64,000 nucleotides of DNA from Methylothermaceae bacteria B42 (lineage in GTDB: Bacteria > Pseudomonadota > Gammaproteobacteria > Methylococcales > Methylothermaceae): positions 124,001 to 188,000 of the forward strand of contig LSNW01000031.1 of the NCBI GenBank assembly GCA_001566965.1, written 5' to 3'. Shown here one piece after another: positions 54,676 through 63,571 of the stretch. Made by a program: the position numbers and the translations under genes. The notes beneath the pieces are model-generated. The model worked only from the letters and a program-made list of their open reading frames with translations, was not told where the DNA came from and did not search any database. The number at the start of each line of letters is the position of its first letter. Within the stretch, counting starts at the first letter, position 1.

Positions 54676-55131
54676 ATGAGCCACCTGAAACCAGTCAATA
54701 AATTTCTATGCCTGCAAACTTTGTGTGAATCTAATTTCCGCAAACTACTGCGTTTGATTCCCCATTTACCTGCGCTCGATAAAAACTCGATAGCTCACAT
54801 GGGCGATAAACCTGCCCTTCATCTCAGTGTCCACGAGAAAGCTCCCTATACACTTATTCTGGAACTGAGTTACTACTTCGAGGTGGAGCCGCAGCCTTTA
54901 TTCGAACCGGCGCTCAAGCTCCGGGTGTATTTGGATGCCGGCATGGTGGAAGTATTAAGTGATTGCGAACGGCCCCGCAAACGCTGGCAGGGGCCGATGG
55001 ATCAGCAAATGCTGGAACATAAATGGCGGTTGAATTATTTTTTGGATAAATGGTTGGATCACTGTTTACATCATGGTTATCGTTTTTCGGCCGTCGATGG
55101 CGATTTACAAACGGTGTTTGCCAACGCTTGA
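54676..55131 (+). CDS. DUF1249 protein (YqiB-like)
   Basis: A 151-residue cytosolic protein: SNFRKLLRLIPHLPAL, then YTLILELSYYFEVEPQPLFEP and LRVYLDAGMVEVLSDCERPR, as in the YqiB/DUF1249 family. In E. coli yqiB lies beside nudF; here nudF is about 3 kb away across the PhoPQ-like genes. The function is unknown. It follows QueD closely, so they may be co-transcribed. Confidence 0.9.
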   Translation: MSHLKPVNKFLCLQTLCESNFRKLLRLIPHLPALDKNSIAHMGDKPALHLSVHEKAPYTLILELSYYFEVEPQPLFEPALKLRVYLDAGMVEVLSDCERPRKRWQGPMDQQMLEHKWRLNYFLDKWLDHCLHHGYRFSAVDGDLQTVFANA

Positions 55132-55155
55132 CAAAAACAATAAGAGGCTGACTTC

Positions 55156-56235
55156 ATGAAAAGAAGACAATTTATTCGCCACCTAGGCATGGGTTCCCTG
55201 GCTGCAGGGACAGCGGTAACCACGCCTTTGGTGGCGGCTAAAGCACAATTCAAGTGGAAAATGGTCACTGCCTGGCCGAAAAATTTCCCGGGGCTGGGTA
55301 CTGGCGCTAACCGCCTCGCACAATTGATTACCGAAATGAGCGGTGGCCGAATTAAAGTCAAAGTCTACGGCGCCAAGGAATTGATCCCAGCGTTTGAGGT
55401 TTTCGACGCCGTTTCCCGTGGTACTGCGGAAATGGGTCATGCTGGCGCTTATTACTGGAAAGGCAAGGGCGAGGTTTTTCAGTTTTTCTCGGCGGTGCCG
55501 TTCGGTCTCACTGCTCAAGAGGTCAATGCCTGGCTTTACTATGGCGGAGGCATGGAATTATGGCGCGAACTTTACGACCGTTTTGGCCTGGTCCCCACTG
55601 CTGCAGGCAACACTGGTGTTCAAATGGCGGGCTGGTTCAACCGGGAGATCAAATCGGTCGAGGATCTCAAGGGCTTGAAAATGCGCATTCCAGGGCTCGG
55701 GGGCGAAGTGCTCAAACGGGCTGGCGGAACCCCGGTGAACATTCCCGGCGGCGACCTGTTCACCGCCCTGCAATCGGGCACCATCGATGCCACTGAATGG
55801 GTCGGGCCCTACAATGACTTGGCATTCGGTTTATACAAAGCGGCCAAATACTATTACTATCCCGGTTGGCACGAACCGGGTTCGGTCATTGAATGCTTTA
55901 TCAACAAAAAAGCATTCAACGCTCTGCCGAAAGATTTACAGCAAGTAGTCTTGGCCGCCAGCAAGGCCGCCAATCTGGATATGTTGTCGGAACTGACCGC
56001 CCGCAATCAGCAAGCCTTGGATACCTTAATTAACGAACACAAAGTCAAAGTAGCGGCACTACCGGACGATGTCATCAAAAAACTCAAAGCCATCTCACAA
56101 GAAGTGGTGGCTGAAATCGCCGCCAAGGATCCCTTGGCGAAAAAGGTCTATGACTCGCTGACAACCTTCCGCGGCCAAGTCGCCAAGTGGTCAACCATTT
56201 CCGAGCAGGCTTTTATGCGGGCGCGATCGTTATAA
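55156..56235 (+). CDS. TRAP transporter solute-binding protein (DctP-type, Tat signal)
   Basis: A 359-residue exported protein with a twin-arginine signal (MKRRQFIRHLGMGSLAAG). The DctP fold follows: FKWKMVTAWPKNFPGLGTGA, GHAGAYYWKGKGEVFQFFSA, then MRIPGLGGEVLKRAGGTPVN and ATEWVGPYND. The Arg of the conserved MRIPG motif, which holds a carboxylate, is present. The closest type is the TakP-like group that binds 2-oxo acids. The membrane components (DctQ and DctM) are not in the window. Confidence 0.92.
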   Translation: MKRRQFIRHLGMGSLAAGTAVTTPLVAAKAQFKWKMVTAWPKNFPGLGTGANRLAQLITEMSGGRIKVKVYGAKELIPAFEVFDAVSRGTAEMGHAGAYYWKGKGEVFQFFSAVPFGLTAQEVNAWLYYGGGMELWRELYDRFGLVPTAAGNTGVQMAGWFNREIKSVEDLKGLKMRIPGLGGEVLKRAGGTPVNIPGGDLFTALQSGTIDATEWVGPYNDLAFGLYKAAKYYYYPGWHEPGSVIECFINKKAFNALPKDLQQVVLAASKAANLDMLSELTARNQQALDTLINEHKVKVAALPDDVIKKLKAISQEVVAEIAAKDPLAKKVYDSLTTFRGQVAKWSTISEQAFMRARSL

Positions 56236-56267
56236 GGCAATGTTTAGCCGCCGAGCGTTGCCCACGC

Positions 56268-56444
56268 CTAGCCCGCCTGAAGCGCAGCAAGCACTTTTTC
56301 CAATGCATTCTTTTTGGCTTTGAGCTGCTCTCGGAAATCCATGGAATCGGTATCGGCGATCTCGTAACGCAAATCGGAGAGGTAGCTTTCCAATGCTTCG
56401 ATAAGATATTCTTTTTCTTGGGGGTTCAAATCCAGTTGTATCAT
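56268..56444 (-). CDS. Small 58-residue helical protein
   Basis: A short gene on the minus strand (MIQLDLNPQEKEYLIEALES at the start) that forms two amphipathic helices rich in Glu, Lys and Leu (EQLKAKKNALEKVLAAL). It has a GAGAGG ribosome site about 8 bases before its ATG. The N-terminal NPQEKEYLIEALESYLSDLR pattern is familiar from small conserved proteins of no known role. It lies between the TRAP protein and esterase genes, and has no partner. Confidence 0.75.
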   Translation of the reverse strand: MIQLDLNPQEKEYLIEALESYLSDLRYEIADTDSMDFREQLKAKKNALEKVLAALQAG

Positions 56445-56542
56445 GATTTTTGCGCCTCTCTTTAAGTTTATATTTTGGCTTTACCTTTTTACCTTGCTTT
56501 CGAGGCGGGCGTCAATAACTCTGGATGAGGGTTTTGCCAGCA

Positions 56543-57202
56543 ATGAATGAAATTTTACCTTCAGTCGTCATGGATTCGGTGCCGAATCCCGATGCTTGTG
56601 TTATTTGGCTGCATGGCCTGGGCGCCGATGGCCACGATTTTGAGCCTATTGTTCCAGAGTTGCGGCTGCCTTCTTCCCTCCGCATCCGCTTTGTTTTCCC
56701 TCATGCGCCCCAGCGCCCCGTGACGATCAATCAGGGATATGTCATGCGCGCCTGGTACGATATCACCCACCCGGATCTCGGCCAACGTGTGGATGCCGCC
56801 GGGATTCACCAATCCCGGCGGTTGATAGACAAGCTGGTCGATCAGGTGATTGCCGATGGCATTGCCCCGGCGCGGATTATCCTGGCCGGGTTTTCCCAGG
56901 GGGGAGTCATTGCTCTGGAGACCGGCCTGCGCCGCAATCCTCCCATCGGCGGTGTCATCGCCTTGTCCACTTATGTCGCCTTGCCCGATGAACTTCCCGG
57001 GGCAACCTCTCAATCGCCCCCTATCCTGATGATGCATGGCAGCGAGGACCCGTTGATTCCCTTGCCATTGGCCGAAGCCAGCCGTGATTTGCTGCTGAGC
57101 AAAGGCTACCAAGTGGAATGGCACGTCTTCCCCATGCCCCACTCGGTTTGCGCCGAGGAGATTGCGGTAATTCGCCGCAGGTTGCTGGAACGGTTGGGTT
57201 AA
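56543..57202 (+). CDS. Alpha/beta hydrolase carboxylesterase (YpfH/EstB-like)
   Basis: A serine hydrolase of about 219 residues. The triad is visible as nucleophile Ser in LAGFSQGGVIAL, Asp in HGSEDPLIPL and His in FPMPHSVCAEE. The oxyanion region is in IWLHGLGADGHDFEPIVPEL, typical of the phospholipase/carboxylesterase family. The start ATG 56543 follows GAGGG; an ATG 18 bases earlier is possible. It acts on small esters, possibly thioesters. It is monocistronic. Confidence 0.9.
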   Translation: MNEILPSVVMDSVPNPDACVIWLHGLGADGHDFEPIVPELRLPSSLRIRFVFPHAPQRPVTINQGYVMRAWYDITHPDLGQRVDAAGIHQSRRLIDKLVDQVIADGIAPARIILAGFSQGGVIALETGLRRNPPIGGVIALSTYVALPDELPGATSQSPPILMMHGSEDPLIPLPLAEASRDLLLSKGYQVEWHVFPMPHSVCAEEIAVIRRRLLERLG

Positions 57203-57228
57203 CCTGCCTTCAGGTTTTTATGCCACCA

Positions 57229-57333
57229 AGGCGTTCCGTTCTTCCTTCCGCGGGTGTTGGCAGCCTGGATGGCTGCCATCAAGCCTCCAAGGATGGATTT
57301 ACGGCGTCCCGGGGAAGGAAGAACGGAACGCCT
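57229..57333. repeat. 105-bp hairpin element, same family as 43611
   Basis: The arms AGGCGTTCCGTTCTTCCTTC (plus C) and its exact inverted copy at 57313-57333 enclose a hairpin (TGGCAGCC/GGCTGCCA, 57258-57278) and the core AGCCTCCAAGGATGGATTTA then CGGCGT. The core differs from that at 43661-43685 at only a few positions, whereas the arms are unrelated. It sits between the esterase and the helicase genes. Confidence 0.9.
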
Positions 57334-57369
57334 CAAATAGAAGCAATCAATTTTGATGGGCCTCGCAGG

Positions 57370-60300
57370 TTAACCCAACCCCAAAATACACGCGATAATC
57401 CGCTCATCAGCGCTGGGAAGCAGCGGAAAACTTTGGAATTCCTCCAGAACACGGGGACCGATTTGCCCTTCGCGCTCGATGATATCCCCCCGGATATCCC
57501 GCAGCAACAAGGGCTTGCGGCGTTTTTGCTTGAGCTTTTCGTACCAGATCGGCCGGATGATATCGAGCCAGCGGGCGGCTACTTCGTGCCAATCCGGTTG
57601 TTGATAGGGGCTGGGATTTTCAAACAGATTCAACAACGCCAGATAACCATCCAATCTTTGCTGGTCCTTTTTTTCCCGGCTTTGCGTCACAAAGGCGCCA
57701 AGGACCTGCTTCATCTCCTCCAGCGCCTTTTGCTTTTTGCGCGACAGGAGTTGGATTTCGATTCTTGCCAATTTTTCCAGGAATTGATCCATTTTGCCGG
57801 CTGCCTTCTGGCTTGGGGGCAGGTGCTTCACATCCTCATGAAGGCGTGACCGGAGCAGCTGGCAAATGGCCTCCAGGTCGGTAACGGGCTTTTCTTTCCC
57901 GTCACTTAAAAATACCCAGCGGGGCGCGCCAAAACCGCAGCCTTTCAGGCATAAAAACGCCCAGCATTGCTGGCTTTGCACCACGCTGACACGGGAAAGC
58001 ACGCTGGATTCCAGCTTGCGATAATGTTCATAGGTGGCCTCATCCAACAGGGCATGATCGCCGCTTACCAGCATCCGCACGGGCGCGAAGGCGTCCTGGA
58101 TTCCGTCCCAGACATCCTTCTTTTGCGCTACTTCCTGGATAAACGCGGTGACATCAACGGGTTTGACAGCGCCCGTTTGCATATCCTCGGGAAGGGGCAT
58201 GTTGGAGCCAAGCAGGACTTCCACCGTTTCATACCGTTCCAGAAAACGCTCGTCGGAGGACAAGGCAAATTCCGGGGCGTCTTGCGGCCACCACACCGCG
58301 ATTTCACGATGGGGGCTGTCCAGGCGGTCAATCCGCCCCGCCCGTTGCTCGGCGATCCGGACCACGGTGGGCATATCCAGGTGCAACAGGGTGGCGGCCC
58401 GCTGGAGGTTGACCCCTTCCGACAGACTGTCCGAGCACAGCCCGATAATCCCGGTGTCCGGCGAACCGGGACTGAAACAGTTCAGTACATCGCGGCGTCC
58501 GGAGGTCTGATCCCCGGTGGCGGTTATGACCCGGTAACGGTTACCGGCAAGACGGCGGATTTGGCGTTCGATTTCCGCCAGGGAAATCAATTTGCTATCG
58601 AAAGCCAGCAAAAGCCGGTTGTCTTTTGGCAGGTTATCCATCAACCGGAGGAGGGTTTCCGCTTTGCGAACCTCCCGTCCATCGCTCATTTCTCCAAGCA
58701 ACTGATAAATTTGCCGGTAGATGGCTTTATCGTGTTCACAAGCGCTAGCATGCTGTGCTTCGTCTGCCAGCCACGGTGGCAACGGAACCGCCAGCCGGTT
58801 GACCGGGATCTTGCCCTTGATGCGATCCAGCGTGGCGAGAATATTACCGGTGGCGTGCTGCTTGCGGAATTTATCCAGCGCAAATGTCTCCACCGCTTGC
58901 CGGGTGCCGGCAATATGCTCGGCCAATGCCGCTCGGGACGAGCGCAAGCACACCATGATCTGGTAGCCCGCCAGTTTGTTGGCGGCGCTAAGCCGGCCTG
59001 TCAGGTATTGTTCTTCACTGACCCCTGTTCTTTTCAGGGTTTCCGGCAATTCAATGGGCTTGAGAAAATGGGTGACGCCATAAAGTTTTTTTGCCAGCTC
59101 GCGAATCTGACGGGCAATGTCCCGGTCGCTTTGACTTTCATTCAAGGTATAAATATGGGGATGATGGCGGGGAAAACGGCATAAATTACCGTATTTATCC
59201 CGGTATTGCTCCGGTTCCCGCGCAATCAGGCCGTTTAGAATATCCTTGGTGCGGCGCACCGTGAAGCGCTGGATCTCCTTGCGCAAAACCTCGACTTCCT
59301 CTTCGCTGAAACCGCGGCGGATATGCCTGGCCCCCAGCAGGCGCTTGAACATTTTCTGGGTGGCCGGTTCCAGGTTGTCCGCGCCGAGCAGATCCACTAT
59401 CCGAAGCAAATCCTTGACACTGCGGTTGATGGGGGTGGCGGTGAACAATAAGACGTGGTCCGCCATGTGACGCAGAATATTTTGGGTGCGGGATGACCCC
59501 AGATTGAGGAAATTGTGGCCTTCGTCCACGCACAGGATCTGGGCCCGGCGCAGCGTGTCCATGGTCAGATCCCGGCGCTGGCTGTGGGGATGGCTGAGGC
59601 TGCCGTGGGAATGAATATCGAGGGGGACGCTGGCCTGATTGGATTCCCACTCCCAGTTCGGGAGCACCGCCGGGGGACAGATCATCAAGGCCTTACCCCG
59701 ATGAATCCGTCCCTTGCCCAGAATATCTTCCATCAACGCGCCAATCAGATGCACGCCCATCCGGGTTTTCCCCGACCCTGTGGTGTCGGCCACCAGGACA
59801 CTGCCTTGATGGGACAAGATATAAAGTGCCTGGGCAATGCCCTGTTTCTGGGAAGGCCACAGCGGGGCATCGCCGGCGAAAGAGGCATTTCGCCAATAAG
59901 CTTGAGCCCAGTCGCCTTCAAGCAATTCCGCGCAGGCCCGGGCCAGCGCTTCCCGCCAATGGACCCAGCGTAGCAACTTTTCCAGTAATGAAATGAGCGC
60001 CGGGGTATAATCCTCGCCCATTTGCCAATAATTTTCGGCAATCTGAACCAGCGCCTCATAGCGGCGCTTGTGTTGCCGTTTGCTGAATCGCGTATTGGCC
60101 TCCAACTGGCGCTGCATGCCCGGCTGGGTGAAGTTGCTAGAACCCACGCTGGCCGCTTCCTCGCCGCAATAAATCTTGGCGTGCAAGTCACCGATATAAC
60201 GGGCCCGGGTATGGCCGGACTTGAGGCGCTCCAGGCATTGGATCAACTTGGCGCTCAGGCGCAGGGAAATGCCTCGCCTGAGCCAATATCTTTCCACTTC

Positions 60301-60633
60301 CTTGGGGAAGCTAACTTGGCGCAGCTCGAAACTTTCCCGCCGGGAGGGAAAGGGTTCGTTACCAAACAAAAGCCGTGGCCTGGACTGATCACCGGCCTGG
60401 GCGACAAAGTCAATAATCCGGTCCAGCGAGGCATAGCCGACGACAAGTAACGGGCTAGGGGATTGGTGCAGATCCTTGAGAATTGTGTCTTGAACATGAC
60501 GCGGGCCAAGATTCAATGGAAACTCATCGGCCTTTGGCCACTCAAATTGCTGGCCACCAAAGCCAGGAATATCCGGTTGACTGAACAAATCCAGGCTTTG
60601 GCCTTGCAGGATGGGAGGGTTTTTCGAGGTCAT
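57370..60633 (-). CDS. PLD-like nuclease fused to an SNF2-type helicase
   Basis: A 1087-residue cytoplasmic protein. The N-terminal region (about 40-180) has one phospholipase-D-type HKD motif, DLHAKIYCGE with H151 and K153 and ASVGSSNFTQPG with S165/N167. A linker leads to a two-lobed SNF2/RapA-like ATPase: Walker A TTGSGKTR (284-291), Walker B VDEGH (369-373), TATPIN (398-403), motif V SDSLSEGVNLQRA (734-746) and motif VI AEQRAGRIDRLD (761-772). The last 300 residues have no recognised domain. Such PLD-helicase proteins are found in antiphage islands, so a DNA-targeting defence role is likely, but no defence partner is adjacent. Repeat elements bracket the gene. Confidence 0.88.
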   Translation of the reverse strand: MTSKNPPILQGQSLDLFSQPDIPGFGGQQFEWPKADEFPLNLGPRHVQDTILKDLHQSPSPLLVVGYASLDRIIDFVAQAGDQSRPRLLFGNEPFPSRRESFELRQVSFPKEVERYWLRRGISLRLSAKLIQCLERLKSGHTRARYIGDLHAKIYCGEEAASVGSSNFTQPGMQRQLEANTRFSKRQHKRRYEALVQIAENYWQMGEDYTPALISLLEKLLRWVHWREALARACAELLEGDWAQAYWRNASFAGDAPLWPSQKQGIAQALYILSHQGSVLVADTTGSGKTRMGVHLIGALMEDILGKGRIHRGKALMICPPAVLPNWEWESNQASVPLDIHSHGSLSHPHSQRRDLTMDTLRRAQILCVDEGHNFLNLGSSRTQNILRHMADHVLLFTATPINRSVKDLLRIVDLLGADNLEPATQKMFKRLLGARHIRRGFSEEEVEVLRKEIQRFTVRRTKDILNGLIAREPEQYRDKYGNLCRFPRHHPHIYTLNESQSDRDIARQIRELAKKLYGVTHFLKPIELPETLKRTGVSEEQYLTGRLSAANKLAGYQIMVCLRSSRAALAEHIAGTRQAVETFALDKFRKQHATGNILATLDRIKGKIPVNRLAVPLPPWLADEAQHASACEHDKAIYRQIYQLLGEMSDGREVRKAETLLRLMDNLPKDNRLLLAFDSKLISLAEIERQIRRLAGNRYRVITATGDQTSGRRDVLNCFSPGSPDTGIIGLCSDSLSEGVNLQRAATLLHLDMPTVVRIAEQRAGRIDRLDSPHREIAVWWPQDAPEFALSSDERFLERYETVEVLLGSNMPLPEDMQTGAVKPVDVTAFIQEVAQKKDVWDGIQDAFAPVRMLVSGDHALLDEATYEHYRKLESSVLSRVSVVQSQQCWAFLCLKGCGFGAPRWVFLSDGKEKPVTDLEAICQLLRSRLHEDVKHLPPSQKAAGKMDQFLEKLARIEIQLLSRKKQKALEEMKQVLGAFVTQSREKKDQQRLDGYLALLNLFENPSPYQQPDWHEVAARWLDIIRPIWYEKLKQKRRKPLLLRDIRGDIIEREGQIGPRVLEEFQSFPLLPSADERIIACILGLG

Positions 60634-60652
60634 GGGGTTATTTTCTCAATAA

Positions 60653-60802
60653 TTCACCGCAGAGACGCAGAGATTTATTGTTACCAGATTAGGTTGTGGA
60701 GGACGGAGATAAAACCCTGGGACTAGCTGTCATTATAGATGTTTCAGGTTACTCCGACCCTATCCATATATTTCTCTGCGCCCTCTGTGTCTCTGCGGTG
60801 AA
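60653..60802. repeat. 150-bp inverted-repeat element (CGCAGAG family), copy 2
   Basis: The left arm TTCACCGCAGAGACGCAGAG and right arm CTCTGTGTCTCTGCGGTGAA are inverted copies with the CTCTGCG unit repeated. Length and arms match the element at 21757-21904, but the interiors differ. It separates the helicase and cyclase genes and holds no ORF. Confidence 0.85.
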
Positions 60803-60814
60803 AATATCAACCAC

Positions 60815-63568
60815 TTATAAGGTCATATTCAACCGCGCTTCCATCTTTCTTTTATAGGCAAGTAGCACTGCGGTGTGGGCCAAAGAAGGTGAGGAGACGC
60901 CCAGCAATCCGGGCGGGATGGCCAAATCACTCAGATAAACCGGGTAAGTTTCCCGGTGACGGCGCAATTGCCGGATTCTCTCAGCGGCGCGTGAAAAAAC
61001 ATTATCCCCTAGGGTCAGGGTAGTAAATTCCTCCCTATTACACAGAAGGGTGTAGTAAATTTGGCCGCCGCTAATCTCCTCGGCATAAACCCGAACATCA
61101 ATTTCGGGCTCGGTTGCCAATGGCAGGGTCAAGGGTTGAATTTGCCAATCTCCGCCGATGCCATTCAGTTGAAAACAGTCAATTGCCAGTTCATTGGCAT
61201 AACGTTGCTGAAGACGGTGCAAAAATCCCGCATATCTTTGCAACACGGCAGACTGCGGCACGCTTTCATAGGACTGGGTGTAAAAGGCGCCCCGCTCATC
61301 GAGAATGTAAACTTGGATATGCTGTTTTTTTTGCTGCAAATACAACTGCACACGCCCTTCCCGGTTGTGCTGGAAAAGCAGAGGCAACGGGCTGTCTTTA
61401 AGCGCCCACGTATCAAAAACGACTGGAATGAACTTATCTCTTGGCTTCGCCAAGACGTCTTCCAAAGCATTGAAGTCGCCGACTTCCCACCATTGCACTC
61501 GCAGGTGTCGCCCCTGGAAAATGTAAAACCGCTGGCCACCCCGCAAAACCTGCCAGCTCTCCCCAGGCGAGGAAAACTGCGCCACCATGGCCTGATAAAT
61601 GGCTTCTATCCGCATCGCCAGTGTACGGGAGGAATAGCAGTGACAGGCTATTTTGGCCTGCATCTCGCCTTCGTTCAAAACTTGCGTCAAACATTCGAAC
61701 AGTCCTTCCAGCCCCTCATGCTTACTGACCAATATTTCTCCCCAGCTATTGCAGGAAAGTTGGTCAACGGTTTTCAGCAAACAAGCCTTGACCGCGCCAT
61801 AACTGAGCGGATCATAACGCTGACTGGTTACCTGAAATCCTTCTTGACTCGAAAGCTGCGTGGGCAGGCCAATATTTGCAAATAAATGCACCGTCTCTAT
61901 TTTGGGCGATTGCCGAAAGTTCCCCAAGGGAATTTCCTTGGCAAGACGGCGAAAACCCCTCAACGCCTGGCATAAGTAACGCAATTCCGGTTCTGAAACC
62001 GGCACTTCGACATCAATCGACCAACGAGTATTGGGTTGATTGATGCGATTGAGCATCACCCAGGCCAAAACTTCAACCAGGCTATGGCCCTGTTTCAGTA
62101 ATCGGCCCTGCCCCCCACTAATGGACTCTCCCTTGACCTGCCAAAGCAAGCTGCCTTGTGAATGCTGAGACATGCCTATGGTTAAAACCGCTTCTCTTTC
62201 CAGGCGATTCTGGTCAAAAAGAATTATCTCAAGCTTGCCAGGACGCCGCTCCAAAGCGGCGTGCAGTTTTCTCCCCAATAAAATCAGATCTTCGTTTTCC
62301 CGGGGCTGTTCGTCTCCGTATCGATGAGCAAACCGGCGCAGGCGCTGGTAACTTTCCTCCAGGGCTTCCGTCAGGACACCCCATTCTTCCAGGATTTCCT
62401 CGGTACGCTGGCGCTGATGGGTATCCAGCCGATTTAGACCTTTAACTTCCAAACCCCAAGATTGCAGCAAATCATGTAAAAAGTAATTCGGTTGAGTATA
62501 TGTCGGTAGCGAGGCCGAGTTGACCTTTTGCAGGAAACTATGCCGAATTAACGGCAAAAGGTTGCTTCGATTGCTATCTTGTAATGCCGATTCAACCTTC
62601 TTATACAAGAGAAAATAAGGATCAAGCGCGTCGGGATCGACTTCACCCTGGAACAGGGCTTGCTTGATTTGGGTACTGAGCCATCGGGGAGTGGGGTATT
62701 CGCTGGCATAGCATTCCAGTAGCTGTATCTTCAACAAAGATTTGTAGGGTGACGCCAAGGCTTTGTACAAATGCCACAAGCCCGCGCTGACAAATTCCTG
62801 GGCAGGCACACCATCCAGCCCCCCCAGATCAATCACTGCGCCAGCATCAATAAACCGCTTTTGCAGTAAGTGCGCCACATAGGCAGAATAATTGGCCTCT
62901 TGGTCCGGCGGCACCAACCACCATAATAACTTCCGTCCGGCCAGATGCACCGCAGTGCGGTAAAACTCTTCCAGCAGTAAATAATGCTGGGTACTGCCGG
63001 CGCTTTCCTTGGATAAAGGCAGGTTTTGTCCTTGCCGGAACCGCTCTGGATCAATAAGGAAGAAATGAACCTCCAGCCCTTCCTCCGCGGCCCAGGCTTC
63101 CACCCGGTGACATTTATCCTGAAGTCTTGCCAGCGATTCGGAATCCAGGCCGGGCCGGTGACACAGCCACACATCCAAATCACTGTGACGGGAGTAGGCG
63201 ATACTGCCGACGCTACCCATTAAAAACATCGCCTGCAGCGGAGAATCAGCCCGCTTCAGCCGGGTATATCGAAAACTTTTCACCAGCCTTTTCGCGGCTT
63301 GAAGCACTGTCTTGTTGGGAAAGTAATCACTAATGCCGGAAGGGGTGTCGGCATCCAGATACCCTGGCAAAGAAGGGGTGTTGTGATGAAACAGCAATGG
63401 CAGAATTTGCAGACAATCACACTGGCGGGGCGTCAACAACGCCTGTAATCGTTGCCTGCGCAAGCGGTGTAAATGAAGAAAGCGGCGCAGTATTGAATTC
63501 AGATCCTTCCGGCTGATTTCTTCGCCGGGTGCGCCAAGGGAAATAGGGCGATAGGATTTATAGCGCAA
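60815..63568 (-). CDS. cyaA: Class I adenylate cyclase
   Basis: The 917-residue protein makes cAMP from ATP. The N-terminal catalytic domain has the nucleotidyltransferase motif GSVGSIAYSRHSDLDVW (118-134), with the metal Asp 130 and Asp 132. The sequence LEVHFFLIDPERFRQG follows, with the adjacent residues typical of class I cyclases. The C-terminal half is the regulatory domain, with the ending long helical and beta regions of CyaA. Class I cyclases occur mainly in gammaproteobacteria, which supports the assignment of the organism. It is 3 bases from the end of the next gene, so they are co-transcribed. Confidence 0.95.
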   Translation of the reverse strand: MRYKSYRPISLGAPGEEISRKDLNSILRRFLHLHRLRRQRLQALLTPRQCDCLQILPLLFHHNTPSLPGYLDADTPSGISDYFPNKTVLQAAKRLVKSFRYTRLKRADSPLQAMFLMGSVGSIAYSRHSDLDVWLCHRPGLDSESLARLQDKCHRVEAWAAEEGLEVHFFLIDPERFRQGQNLPLSKESAGSTQHYLLLEEFYRTAVHLAGRKLLWWLVPPDQEANYSAYVAHLLQKRFIDAGAVIDLGGLDGVPAQEFVSAGLWHLYKALASPYKSLLKIQLLECYASEYPTPRWLSTQIKQALFQGEVDPDALDPYFLLYKKVESALQDSNRSNLLPLIRHSFLQKVNSASLPTYTQPNYFLHDLLQSWGLEVKGLNRLDTHQRQRTEEILEEWGVLTEALEESYQRLRRFAHRYGDEQPRENEDLILLGRKLHAALERRPGKLEIILFDQNRLEREAVLTIGMSQHSQGSLLWQVKGESISGGQGRLLKQGHSLVEVLAWVMLNRINQPNTRWSIDVEVPVSEPELRYLCQALRGFRRLAKEIPLGNFRQSPKIETVHLFANIGLPTQLSSQEGFQVTSQRYDPLSYGAVKACLLKTVDQLSCNSWGEILVSKHEGLEGLFECLTQVLNEGEMQAKIACHCYSSRTLAMRIEAIYQAMVAQFSSPGESWQVLRGGQRFYIFQGRHLRVQWWEVGDFNALEDVLAKPRDKFIPVVFDTWALKDSPLPLLFQHNREGRVQLYLQQKKQHIQVYILDERGAFYTQSYESVPQSAVLQRYAGFLHRLQQRYANELAIDCFQLNGIGGDWQIQPLTLPLATEPEIDVRVYAEEISGGQIYYTLLCNREEFTTLTLGDNVFSRAAERIRQLRRHRETYPVYLSDLAIPPGLLGVSSPSLAHTAVLLAYKRKMEARLNMTL

Positions 63569-63571
63569 ACG

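Noticed and set aside
57967-59184. Plus-strand frame of 405 codons opposite the PLD-helicase gene
   Set aside because: Antisense shadow; low-complexity and no recognisable motif.
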